Assembly (NCBI RefSeq): GCF_025813715.1
Contig: NZ_CP107532.1
Span: 3,116,001-3,180,000, forward strand
Direction of reading: 5' to 3'
Source of the DNA: Methylobacterium sp. FF17
Lineage (GTDB): Bacteria > Pseudomonadota > Alphaproteobacteria > Rhizobiales > Beijerinckiaceae
DNA: 64,000 bases
This document shows, in pieces, positions 38,511 to 47,425 of this stretch. A program made the position numbers and the translations under genes. Within the stretch, counting starts at the first letter, position 1. Each line of letters starts with the position of its first letter. Under the pieces are notes generated by a model. The model was given only the letters and a program-made list of their open reading frames with translations. It did no database searches and was not told the DNA's origin.

Positions 38511-39536
38511 CTACGCGGTGACGGCCGGAGCTCGGTAGATCCCACCCTTCGTCAGAAGGGCCCACGCGATGCGCGCGTTCTTGTTCGCCACAGCTACGAT
38601 GACCAGCATCGGCGGCTTGCGAGCGAGCATTTGGCCGAGCCATGAGTCGGCCGGCACGCCCTTGCGCTTGGCCCAGCGTACCACCGCGCTGGCCGCGATG
38701 ATGAGCAGGCGTCTCAGCGTCCGCTCGCCCATGCGCGAGGTGCGACCCAGGCGCTCTTTGCCGCCGGTCGAGCGCTGCACCGGTGTCAGCCCGACCCAGG
38801 CGGCGAAGTCGCGGCCCGAACGGAACGTCTCAACGGGCGGGGCCAGGGCCTCGATGGCAGTGGCGATCAGCGGACCGATGCCCGGCACGCTCATCAGCCG
38901 CCGTGCCGTATCGTCGGCCTTCGCGCGCGTGGCGATCTCAGCATCCAGGGTTGCGGTCTGCTCCTGCAGATGGCGGAGCGCACAGACGAGAACGGCGAGG
39001 CTGGCGCGGGCGGCTGGAGGAATGTCCGAAGCGGGATCCTCGATCTGCGCGATCAACCGCTCGATATGGGCGGGCCCCTGCGCCGCGATCAGGCCGTACT
39101 CGGCAAGATGGCCGCGGATCGCGTTGATGAGCTGGGTGCGCTGGCCGACCAGCACGTCGCGGGTCCGGAAGATCACCGCGGAGGCCTGCTTGGCTTCGCT
39201 CTTCACGGCAACGAAGCGCATGGTCGGACGCTGCGCGGCCTCGCAGATCGCCTCGGCATCGGCCGCGTCGTTCTTCTGCCGCTTGACGAAGGGCTTCACG
39301 TAGGCAGGCGCGATCAGCTTGACCGTGTGACCGAGCTTGCCGATCTCGCGGCCCCAGTGATGCGCACCGGGGCAGGCCTCCATCGCCACGAGGCAGGGCG
39401 GTTGAGCAGCAAAGAAGGCCAGCACCTGCTCCCGCCGCAGCTTCTTGCGGAAGATCGGCGCACCGGCAGCGTTCGCGCCGTGCGCCTGGAAGACTTTCTT
39501 GGCCAGATCCAGGCCGATGATGCTAACCTCTGTCAC
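38511..39536 (-). CDS. IS110-family transposase (DEDD recombinase), element b
   Basis: 341 residues starting MTEVSIIGLDLAKKVFQAHG. The RuvC-like DEDD domain includes GLDLAKKVF, AMEACPGAHHWGREI and KNDAADAEAI. The C-terminal domain has MSVPGIGPLIATAIEAL and the GERTLRRLLIIAASAVVRWA region holding the expected serine. Only moderately similar to the IS110 protein at 2527-3555. Appears intact. Confidence 0.9.
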   Translation of the reverse strand: MTEVSIIGLDLAKKVFQAHGANAAGAPIFRKKLRREQVLAFFAAQPPCLVAMEACPGAHHWGREIGKLGHTVKLIAPAYVKPFVKRQKNDAADAEAICEAAQRPTMRFVAVKSEAKQASAVIFRTRDVLVGQRTQLINAIRGHLAEYGLIAAQGPAHIERLIAQIEDPASDIPPAARASLAVLVCALRHLQEQTATLDAEIATRAKADDTARRLMSVPGIGPLIATAIEALAPPVETFRSGRDFAAWVGLTPVQRSTGGKERLGRTSRMGERTLRRLLIIAASAVVRWAKRKGVPADSWLGQMLARKPPMLVIVAVANKNARIAWALLTKGGIYRAPAVTA

Positions 39537-39609
39537 GGACGCCTCCCTCGGGTGGTTGACAACACCACCAATCTGGCACGTCGATGCCGTCGGGGGGCGT
39601 CCACCCCAT

Positions 39610-40011
39610 CACTGGAAGACCACGACCCTGGTAGCTGGCCTGCGCCTGTCCGGGATCGCCGCCCCGTTCGTGCTCGATGGGCCGATCAACCTCGACGCCT
39701 TTCAGGCCTATGTCGATCAGGTTCTGGTGCCCGAACTCGCCCCCGGCGACATCGTCGTCATGGACAACCTCGGAAGCCACAAGGGGCCCGCCGTGCGTGC
39801 CGCCATCGCGGCAGCCGGCGCGCGGCTCTTGTTCCTCACGCCCTACTCGCCCGACTTCAACCCCATCGAGATGGCGTTCTCGAAGCTGAAGGCGCTCCTG
39901 CGCAAAGCGGCCGAGCGAACCGTCGAGGGATTGTGGTCGGCCATCGGACGCCTCGTCGACACCGTCACGCCAGGCGAGTGCGCAAACTTCTTCGCCGCAG
40001 CAGGATACTAA
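39610..40011 (+). pseudogene. IS630-family transposase orfB, C-terminal part
   Basis: Continues from HGH at 38249 as WKTTTLVAGLRLSGIAAPFV. Asp in IVVMDNLGSHKGPAVRAAI and Glu in LTPYSPDFNPIEMAFSKLKA complete the DDE triad. Stop near 40011. Confidence 0.85.
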
Positions 40012-40035
40012 CCAGATCAAACCGAAAATGCTCTA

Positions 40036-40950
40036 ATGTTCAAAATCCTGATCCTGCAGACGCTCTACACGCTGTCGGACGACGCCACCGAGTTCCAGAT
40101 CCGGGACAGGCTCTCGTTCATGCGCTTCCTCGGCCTCGGCTTCGAGGATGCGGTGCCGGACTCAAAGACAGTGTGGCTATTCCAGGAACAGCTGACCCGG
40201 GCCTGCGCGATCGACGCGCTGTTTGCTGCCTTCGACGCCTGGCTGAAGGGCAATGGTAATCTCGCGATGTCGGGGCAGATCATCGACGCTTCGATCATCG
40301 CGGCTCCACGTCAGCGCAACACCGATGCGGAGAAGGCGGCTCTCAGGGAGGGCAAGATCCCTGACGCGTGGGCGGCCAAACCGAAGAAGCTCGCGCAGAA
40401 GGACCGCGATGCCCGCTGGACCCTAAAGCGGGCCAAGGCGCGGCCCGCAAAGGCGGACGGCACCAAGGCCAAGGTTGAGATCGCGATCCCGGTGTTCGGG
40501 TACAAGACGCATGTCTCGATCGACCGCAAGCACGGGTTTGTCCGCCGCTTCACCGTCACCAGCGCGGCCGCTCACGACGGGACGCAACTGGCCAACGTCC
40601 TCGACGCGGCCAGCACGGCGAGCGAGGTCTCTCGCCGATACCGCCTACCGCTCGAAGACCAACGAGGCTCAGCTGGCCAAGCATGGCCGGCGCTCGAAGA
40701 TCCACTTCCGGCGACAGCCCGGCCACGACCTGACGCCGGCGCAGCGCGAGGCCAACCGCGCCCGCTCCAAGGTCCGCTCGGCGGTCGAGACGGTATTTGC
40801 CGGCCACAAGCACCGCTTTGGCCTGTTCGTGCGCACCATCGGCCTGGCTCGAGCCCGGACCAAGATTGGGCTCACCAACCTCGCCTACAACCTCAAGCGC
40901 TTCCTCTGGCTCGAAGCCCGGCCGGTGGCGGCCCGAGGGATGGTCGGGGC
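40036..40950 (+). pseudogene. IS5-family transposase, C-terminal part, frameshifted
   Basis: MFKILILQTLYTLSDDATEF, then GQIIDASIIAAPRQRNT (first Asp) and GYKTHVSIDRKHGFVRRFTV. After NVLDAASTASEV, near 40625, the frame shifts; the other frame carries LADTAYRSKTNEAQLAKHG (second Asp) and RSAVETVFAGHKHRFGLFVR (Glu). The exact 3' end is unclear. Confidence 0.8.
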
Positions 40951-41071
40951 GGACCCTATGCCCCCTCACCACCACTGCCAGACTGCCAGAACGCCAGTCC
41001 GAGGACGCCGAAGCTCCGGGCGGGGTCAATCAGACGGTCAAACCCCGCCATTGCACGGTTCTTCGAGGTGT

Positions 41072-41351
41072 TCGCTTGCCAGAGCAACGCAAATGCTTGC
41101 GTGCGTCCTAGACAACGTTAAACCATCCCGGGACGCTGGGTGGGCAGCTTTTGGTGATATGGAACGTCACCATCAAGGGGCAAAACTCGGTCAACACCTG
41201 CCGGTCTGGTTCGCAATACCGTAGGATTGAACCCAGGAGAAACTTAGCGCCGATATTGACAATGTTTGCTATACAATAAACGTTGGATTTTCAAAGTATA
41301 AATATATGCATCAACAAAACCGCCAACTGTATCAATCGTGGAATGATGTAG
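41072..41351. other. Short non-coding stretch
   Basis: 280 bases between the IS5 end and the next possible gene; nothing recognised. Confidence 0.4.
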
Positions 41352-41837
41352 TTAGTAAATATCCATCGAGATTGCATTTAAACCAGGACCTATCGCAGCC
41401 TCATCACGAACGCCCTCAATAGTTCTTTTACTAAGTTCCGACATACGAATCCTACGCTTAAAATTTGAGCTGACTTGGTGATGCCGCTCTTTGCGAATCC
41501 TGGCCACATGTTGCTGAGTATGATGCCGACGGAGTGAGGCGTAGCGGACGTCAGGCCTCACAGCATATACCGTGGGTTGAGAAATTTTGTATACAATCGC
41601 AGTAGAAGGTGGACGTGGCACAGCCGCAAGAACGGCTATGGGGTCCGTCAGTACGGATCGTGAAGCCGCTTTTTCGGACCCGCAGCCAGAACAGACTGAT
41701 CCGCTCAGGCGGTTCCACGATGCCTTATCGGCCGCCCGCAACTCCTGAAAGCCTCGGGCCGACGGTGGGAGAGCTCCCGTCAGTGAGGTCACAATGCCCG
41801 TGAGGAACGCAGCAGTTATTGCGATATTGAACTTCAT
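41352..41837 (-). CDS. Possible secreted protein of unknown function (161 aa)
   Basis: A good signal peptide (MKFNIAITAAFLTGIVTSLT, cleavage near residue 28) precedes a basic mature part with several histidines and arginines (YASLRRHHTQQHVARIRKER). GGAG lies 11 bases before the ATG. The mature part has no motif I recognise and could be partly degraded. It sits between IS elements at the end of the island. Confidence 0.4.
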   Translation of the reverse strand: MKFNIAITAAFLTGIVTSLTGALPPSARGFQELRAADKASWNRLSGSVCSGCGSEKAASRSVLTDPIAVLAAVPRPPSTAIVYKISQPTVYAVRPDVRYASLRRHHTQQHVARIRKERHHQVSSNFKRRIRMSELSKRTIEGVRDEAAIGPGLNAISMDIY

Positions 41838-42070
41838 TCCGTCTCTGCTCCGGCCTGCTCACACCTGGCTGTTATGGCGGCTTAACGGTGATTGCGCCAG
41901 CACTTTTAAACGCTAATCGCCGGGCAGCCAACAACTACGCTGGAGGCGTAATGAGCTGCAAACCAAATTAAGCCCCAGGGGCTGACGCTCGGTAAGACTG
42001 CAGTTCCACACGAAAATAACCATTTTCATACACACAAGGGACGGCACTGCACAGAAAAAAACTTGTAAGT
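41838..42070. other. Non-coding stretch
   Basis: About 230 bases; no gene or repeat recognised. Confidence 0.4.
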
Positions 42071-42501
42071 TTGACGCACGAATTTGTTAGAAGAGTCGTT
42101 AGGTCAATTCTACCGAACGCACATCCTAAACTCGATTGTTGTCCCATAGCCGGCGGTCGAGCTTACCTAACTGGTCCTTGGCGAACAAAACTGTATGCGG
42201 GCTTTGCGAAGAGCCACTCACTTCGTCTAATTCGATTTCCTCTACACGGCACGTGAGCACAGCACGGAAACGGCTGACCTGCTGCTCGCAGATAGAGATC
42301 TCGGATATAGTGAACATGGAATTTGTGCGAACCGGGCACATATCCTAGAACTAGTTCCAGTTGTCTTCGAAGGGGTCGTAAGACTCGATAATTTCTACTT
42401 GAATCCCGATCTTCTGAGCCCTGAGCTTGAGCCGCGCTGCTTCCAGGTGAGGCAAAAAGACGCCGCCGCGTTACGAGCCTTAGAGCGCCTAACAGAACGG
42501 C
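42071..42501 (+). pseudogene. Broken gene of unknown function
   Basis: One frame starts MTHEFVRRVVRSILPNAHPK and closes at about 42256. A second frame is open from 42231 and reads TADLLLADRDLGYSEHGI, HILELVPVVFEGVVRLDNFY and LNPDLLSPELEPRCFQV. The two look like parts of one protein joined by a frameshift near 42230, cut at the 3' side by an IS5-type fragment. I do not recognise the family. Confidence 0.3.
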
Positions 42502-42531
42502 ATGGAGTTGGAAGTTCTGCGTTGGTTTGGC

Positions 42532-42865
42532 ATGGCCAGACCGCTTCTCCCCGATGATCTCTGGGATGAGATCGCTCCGCTCCTCCCGCCGCCTCGGCCC
42601 CGTCCGAAGGGCGGGCTTCGTCCCATTGAGAACCGGGCCGCACTGACGGGCATCCTGTTCGTGCTGCGCTCGGGCCTGCCGTGGGAGATGCTGCCGGTCG
42701 AGATGGGCTGCGGCTCCGGCATGAGTTGCTGGCGGCGGCTGCGGGATTGGCAAGCGGCGGGCGTGTGGAGCCGTCTGCATCACGTGTTGCTGGAGCGTCT
42801 GTACGCGGCCGGGCAGATCGACTGGAGCCAGGCTTGCCTGGACAGCGCATCTGTCCCAGCCAAAA
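42532..42865 (+). pseudogene. IS5-family transposase, N-terminal fragment
   Basis: Starts MARPLLPDDLWDEIAPLLPP and includes GILFVLRSGLPWEMLPVEMG and LDSASVPAK (first Asp), where the second copy of the IS110-type element enters. It is a different IS5 subtype from the one at 1952. The rest of the gene is not found. Confidence 0.85.
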
Positions 42866-42880
42866 CGTATGGCCCGCCCC

Positions 42881-43117
42881 GTCCGCAAGTGGCTGATGAT
42901 CCGCTGGTCTGAGCAGTCTGCATAAACGTATCCGGCCTTTCGGCGATGCCGTTGGCCAAGATGGAGATCCGCGCGTCCTGGTCCTCATAAAGGGGGCGGC
43001 GTCGAGCGCCATTTTACGCCAGAGGCTTCCAGAACACCGATCGACTGTCAGGCCATCTTCCTCTCGCCGCTCGCAGACATGGTGAGGCCGACGAAGGCTT
43101 CGCCGACCAAGCTCGGT
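42881..43117 (-). ncRNA. Candidate bridge RNA / seekRNA of IS110-type copy 2
   Basis: Same sequence as 2290-2526. Here the left junction reads AAACGTAT, matching the internal AAACGTAT segment over all eight bases, one more than at copy 1. Confidence 0.5.
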
Positions 43118-44146
43118 TCAGGCAGCCACCGCCGCCGGCTCATAGACGCGTTTGTGGCGCAGCAGCGCCCAGACGGTCCGAGCCATCTTGGCTGCTAGCG
43201 CAACGACGGCGGTGTTGGCGTGCGCCCGCGCCAGCAGGCCCCGGAGCCATTGGCCGATCCGCGTATCGCTTTTGCGAAGGGTCGGCATCGCCGCCCGTGC
43301 ACCCTGGATCAGCATCTTGCGCAGGTACTTGCTGCCGCGCTTGGTGATGCCGACGAGTTTGGGTCGTCCGCCAGTCGTGACTTGCCGCGGCACGAGGCCG
43401 AGCCAGGCCGCCAGATCACGCCCGCGGGCGAAGGTGGCCACGTCACCGATCGCCGCAATCAGCGCTGTGGCGTTGAGTGCACCGATGCCCGGGATGGTGG
43501 TGAGCCGGCGAGCACTCTCGTCGGTCCGGGCCTGTTCGGCGAACTCGCCATCGAGCGTTGCGATGCGTTCGTCGAGGGACTGCCAACGTTCCCGCACGTC
43601 GGCCACGAGGCTGCGCATTCGTGGCGTGATGTCCGCGGCGGTGTCGGGATCGAGCAGGGTGTTCAGCCTGGCGGCAAGCTTGGCACGTTCTTGCGGGACG
43701 ATGTGGCCACGCTCCAGCAGGATGGCCCGGATCTGGTTCATCAAGGCCGTGCGTTCGCCCACGAGCTGGTCGCGCACCCGGTGCAGAGTCTGCATGTCGA
43801 GCTGCGCTTCCGACTTCAGCGCGACGAACCGCATAGTCGGACGCGTCGCAGCCTCTGCGATCGCCTCGGCGTCACGGTCGTCGTTCTTCTGGGCCTTGAC
43901 GTAGGGGCGCACGTATTCCGGCGACATCAGCCGGATGGTGTGGCCTTGAGCGGCGAGCGCCCGGCCCATGTGATGCGCGCCACAGCACGCCTCCATGGCG
44001 ATGATGCAAGGTGGAAGCGTCGCGCCAAAGGTCATCACCGTCTCGCGTCGCATCCGGCGTCGCAGGACGACCCGACCGGTCGCATCCTGCCCGACCACAC
44101 TGCAGCTGTTCTTGCCCAGATCGATCCCGAGTATCGCAATGGCCAT
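43118..44146 (-). CDS. IS110-family transposase (DEDD recombinase), copy 2
   Basis: Identical to the 342-residue protein at 2527-3555. Confidence 0.9.
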   Translation of the reverse strand: MAIAILGIDLGKNSCSVVGQDATGRVVLRRRMRRETVMTFGATLPPCIIAMEACCGAHHMGRALAAQGHTIRLMSPEYVRPYVKAQKNDDRDAEAIAEAATRPTMRFVALKSEAQLDMQTLHRVRDQLVGERTALMNQIRAILLERGHIVPQERAKLAARLNTLLDPDTAADITPRMRSLVADVRERWQSLDERIATLDGEFAEQARTDESARRLTTIPGIGALNATALIAAIGDVATFARGRDLAAWLGLVPRQVTTGGRPKLVGITKRGSKYLRKMLIQGARAAMPTLRKSDTRIGQWLRGLLARAHANTAVVALAAKMARTVWALLRHKRVYEPAAVAA

Positions 44147-44188
44147 CGGTCCGCTCCATCCCTCGTGTGAGCCACACTGCAAACCTAG

Positions 44189-45655
44189 GAGCCCGTCCGA
44201 GTAACGAGTTTATGGGATGGTTTGAGCGTCGAGATCTGGTCAGAGGTGTGTGTCGGCTTTGAGCTCATCGCCCTGCCTTTGCCAGCTTGAGAAGGTTGTG
44301 GGCGGTGCAGACCATCGCCCATTCGCCCCGGACCTGATCGAGGCCCCGGAGTAAGAACTGGCGGAAGCCTCGGGCCTGCTTGATCTGCCCGAACACCGGC
44401 TCGACGACCTGCTTCCTGAGGCGATAGCGGCTGCGGCGGCCAGCCCGTTTCAGGCGCGCGGCCATCGCCTGCATCAGGGGCGTCTTCGTCAGCGTCCGAC
44501 GACCGGCCGCATCCGCTTGGCTATGGCGGGCCCGACCGGGAGCAAGATAAGCGGCGATCCGGCGCTGCTTCAGGGCGGTCAGGTTCGCCTCGTTGGCAAA
44601 ACCGGAATCCCCCGAGACCTCGTACGGCTTGCGCCCGAGATGAGCGCGGGCGTCGTCGATGAGGGGCACGAGGGCGCGGGCATCGGAGGCGTTCGTCACG
44701 AGGCGATGGGCCACAATGATCTGATGCGCGGCATCGACGGCGATCTGACCGTTGTAGCCCTGCACGAACCCGTCGCGGGTCGGCAGGATGCGGCTGTCTG
44801 GGTCGGTGAAGTTGCGCTGCGCCCGGTCGGGCGGACCGCCGTCCTCCCCGCGCAAGGGCCGCCCCTGCCAGCGCATGCCCGAGGATGCACCCGGCCCGCT
44901 CTCGTCCTCGGGGTCGGGCGGGTCGATCGCTTCCACTTCCAGGGCGGCTTTAGCGGCGCGGATCGTCTCCAGGCGTCGCTGCTTGTCGGCCATCCAGTCC
45001 GGCGTCTCGTCCCCGCGCCGGTCCGGGCCCTGAGCCTCATCCTCGGCCGCATCGGCCTCACGCGCCCGCTCCAACCACGCGTCGACCTCGGCAGCCAGCG
45101 CGGGCTCGGCCGTCTTCATGCGTCCGTAGCTCATCGCCTTATGACGGGAGGCGTTGGCCTTCACCTTGGTGCCGTCCACCGCCACATGGGCGAACTGCAC
45201 CAGACCGGCGGCCCGACACAGGCGCAGAACCTGCACGAACAGGTCGGACAAGGCCACGAGGTGGCGCTTGCGGAAGTCGGCGATGGTGCGGAAGTCCGGC
45301 CGGTTCAGGCCCGTCACCGCCATGACGTCGACCCGCTCCTCGCAGGCCCTGGCGAGTTGACGCGACGAGTACAGGCCGCGGCTGTAGCCGTAGAGAAGGA
45401 GCGCCACCATCATACCCGGATGGTAGGGCGGGTAGCCGCGCTCCTCACTATAGGTGCCGAGGATGGCCGAGAGGTCGAGCGCTTCCCGCACTGTGTCGCG
45501 TACGAAGTGTGCCATGTGCCCGGGCGGCACGAACTCGTGCAGCGAGGGCGGCAAAAGCCAACCCTGATCAACATCCCACGCGCGAAACACCTTGGCCATG
45601 AGCCAAGTGAATCACCCTCCCGCCTCGCCGTCGAGAGGATCACTCGGACGGGCTC
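44189..45655 (-). mobile_element. IS1182-type element, copy F
   Basis: 1467 bp, CTAG at 44185-44188 and 45656-45659. Left flank is the IS110-type element at the same CTAG used by copy A, but in the opposite orientation; right flank is IS701 and then chromosomal DNA. GATCC end variant. Confidence 0.92.
44265..45599 (-). CDS. IS1182-family transposase, copy F
   Basis: Intact 444-residue protein, identical to copy A. Confidence 0.93.
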   Translation of the reverse strand: MAKVFRAWDVDQGWLLPPSLHEFVPPGHMAHFVRDTVREALDLSAILGTYSEERGYPPYHPGMMVALLLYGYSRGLYSSRQLARACEERVDVMAVTGLNRPDFRTIADFRKRHLVALSDLFVQVLRLCRAAGLVQFAHVAVDGTKVKANASRHKAMSYGRMKTAEPALAAEVDAWLERAREADAAEDEAQGPDRRGDETPDWMADKQRRLETIRAAKAALEVEAIDPPDPEDESGPGASSGMRWQGRPLRGEDGGPPDRAQRNFTDPDSRILPTRDGFVQGYNGQIAVDAAHQIIVAHRLVTNASDARALVPLIDDARAHLGRKPYEVSGDSGFANEANLTALKQRRIAAYLAPGRARHSQADAAGRRTLTKTPLMQAMAARLKRAGRRSRYRLRKQVVEPVFGQIKQARGFRQFLLRGLDQVRGEWAMVCTAHNLLKLAKAGR

Positions 45656-45659
45656 CTAG

Positions 45660-47139
45660 TACTACTGTGTCACAAATTTTGTTGGCAGCAAGGACATCGT
45701 TGCAGGGTTTGCGTGAGTGCCCGTGCCAGCCGTAGGCGCAGGGTCGCGATGGAGTCAGGCACGTGTCGCTCGGGCCGGATCGGGAGCACCACGGGGTTTG
45801 TAACCGGCGGGTATGGCAAGCGCTTGCCGCTCGATGATCTCTGGTCCTGAGGGGGGAAAACGGCCTCGCTCGGAGACCGGGAACCCGTAGTCCGCGATGC
45901 ACAAGCTGGCGTGATGATGGAAGCCGCGCCAGCTTCGCCCCTCGTAGTGGCCGAGCCCGATTTCCTGTTTGAGTTCCTGGTAGTCCCGCTCGATGCGCCA
46001 GCGCAGTTTCGTCCGGCTGACCAACTCGGCCAGGGGCGTCTCTGGCGGCAGGGTCGAGAGCCAGTACTTGGTCGGCGCATCCTCGCCCTCCGGCCACTCG
46101 ATCAGGAACCACTCCTCGGGACGCGGCTCGTGTCGCAGTTCATCCCGATGTGCCGGGCGCGCCCGCACGGCCGCAAAGCGCGAGGTCAGTAGACCGTTCG
46201 TGCCAACGCGCCACGTGATCCGCTGCCAGGCAGTCTCCGGCAGAGACCGGGCCAGCGTCTCCGCCGAGAGTGGCTTGTGCTCGAGGCTCCGTCGTACCCG
46301 GGTGGGTGGGCGCCCGCGTCCGCTCCAGGGTTTAGGCGGCAGCGGTGCGGATCCTGGGGCCCACAGGCTCGTCGAGGACTGAACGCCCAGACTGTAGCGC
46401 AAGCCCAAAGCCGTCAGCGCCGTACGGAAGGCCGTGTCGATCCCGTATCCGGCATCAGCCAGAACCAGGCCGGCCGGCACCCCATCGGCCAAGGCCGCCC
46501 GGATCTGATCCAGCGCAATCTCTGGCTTGGTCCGGAAGCCGATCTCCTCGGGCACGGCGGCCTTGCCGCGCCGCTCGGCATCCAAGGCCCAGGCTTCCGG
46601 CAGGTAGAGGCGATAGGCCACCGGCAGGCTGGCCTGGGCGTTGGCCACAGAGAGCGTCACGGCGATCTGGCAGTTGTCCTGTTTGCCGATCTGGCCGCAG
46701 TATTGCCGTCCCACTCCAACTGAATGGCGGCCCTTCTTGGGAAAGCCCGTATCATCGACGATCCAGGCCTGGATCGGGCCCTGGCTTTCGATCGTAGGAA
46801 GAACCTCGCTGCGGACTCGGGCCAGCAAAGCGCTGTCCGACCATTCGCCCTTGGCCACGAAGTGATGCAGCGCCTGATGGGTGGCTTGGACACGCGCCGG
46901 CGCGATCCGGGCCGCCATCGGCTCGATGCTCTTGCGAGCACCCGGCAGGAGGAGGCCCGTGCAGTAGGCCTTCAGCGGCGCAATCCGATCGGCATGGCCG
47001 AGGACGCCTGACAAAGCCTCCAGATATCTTGCAAAACGAAGCTGGTCAGCAGCCAGCGGGGAGTTCAAGCGATCCATGCCTCGCTCCATCACGAGATCGA
47101 GTCACCAACTCTACACCCAAACTTTATGACACAGTAGTA
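45660..47139 (-). mobile_element. IS701-family element, copy 2
   Basis: 1480 bp in inverse orientation to copy 1, flanked by CTAG (45656-45659, 47140-47143). The right flank is the unbroken chromosome leading to tRNA-Glu. Confidence 0.9.
45755..47077 (-). CDS. IS701-family transposase, copy 2
   Basis: Identical to the 440-residue protein at 12705-14027. Confidence 0.9.
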   Translation of the reverse strand: MDRLNSPLAADQLRFARYLEALSGVLGHADRIAPLKAYCTGLLLPGARKSIEPMAARIAPARVQATHQALHHFVAKGEWSDSALLARVRSEVLPTIESQGPIQAWIVDDTGFPKKGRHSVGVGRQYCGQIGKQDNCQIAVTLSVANAQASLPVAYRLYLPEAWALDAERRGKAAVPEEIGFRTKPEIALDQIRAALADGVPAGLVLADAGYGIDTAFRTALTALGLRYSLGVQSSTSLWAPGSAPLPPKPWSGRGRPPTRVRRSLEHKPLSAETLARSLPETAWQRITWRVGTNGLLTSRFAAVRARPAHRDELRHEPRPEEWFLIEWPEGEDAPTKYWLSTLPPETPLAELVSRTKLRWRIERDYQELKQEIGLGHYEGRSWRGFHHHASLCIADYGFPVSERGRFPPSGPEIIERQALAIPAGYKPRGAPDPARATRA

Positions 47140-47190
47140 CTAGGCACCGAGTTGAAGAAAATCAGCCTGCGTGAGAGCTTAGGGTTAGCG

Positions 47191-47266
47191 TGGCGCGCCC
47201 TACGGGAATCGAACCCGTGTTTTCGCCGTGAAAGGGCGACGTCCTGGACCGCTAGACGAAGGGCGC
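47191..47266 (-). tRNA. tRNA-Glu (anticodon TTC)
   Basis: Minus-strand reading gives a 7-bp acceptor stem (GCGCCCT with AGGGCGC), anticodon loop CTTTCAC with anticodon TTC, a T loop with GGTTCGATTCC and an encoded CCA at 47191-47193. It lies about 50 bases from the last IS of the island. Confidence 0.95.
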
Positions 47267-47425
47267 TGCTGCGGCGAGGGGTTCTATATGCGGCTTCGGG
47301 CGCTGGGGCAACGGGGATTCGCCGTTGAGTTTGCCGCTTGACGAATTCGGCGGCACTGGGTTTGTCGGAGGCTTCATCGGTGGGCCCGTGCAATCGCCGG
47401 CCGCCGGACAGCGGACCTGTGATCC

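Larger units (their letters stand above)
38250..39609 (-). mobile_element. IS110/IS1111-type element b
   Basis: Subterminal inverted repeat GTGGACGCCCC at 38253-38263 and GGGGCGTCCAC at 39594-39604. It is inserted in the IS630 orfB between CACGGTCA and ACTGGAAG; the exact cut is ambiguous by three bases (TCA on both sides). It differs from the copies at 2275 and 42866 in sequence and target. Confidence 0.82.
37623..40033 (+). mobile_element. IS630-family element (orfA/orfB type), itself interrupted
   Basis: TA duplications at 37621-37622 and 40034-40035; ends GAGCGTTTTCGG and CCGAAAATGCTC. Joining the flanks restores the IS5 frame as PVLMFKIL. Confidence 0.85.
37369..41071 (+). mobile_element. 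IS5-family element carrying a nested IS630 that carries an IS110
   Basis: Outer ends ACACCTCGAAG at 37369-37379 and its complement at 41061-41071. Inside are an IS630 element (37623-40033) and, within that, an IS110/IS1111-type element (38250-39609). The three layers give a clear insertion order: IS5, then IS630, then IS110. Confidence 0.8.
42866..44188 (-). mobile_element. IS110/IS1111-type element, copy 2 (right end missing)
   Basis: Identical in layout to copy 1 from CGTATGG onwards, but the final ~32 bases that follow the CTAG in copy 1 are absent. IS1182-type copy F stands there, and beyond it comes IS701 and then chromosome. Copies 1 and 2 are in the same orientation. Confidence 0.85.
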
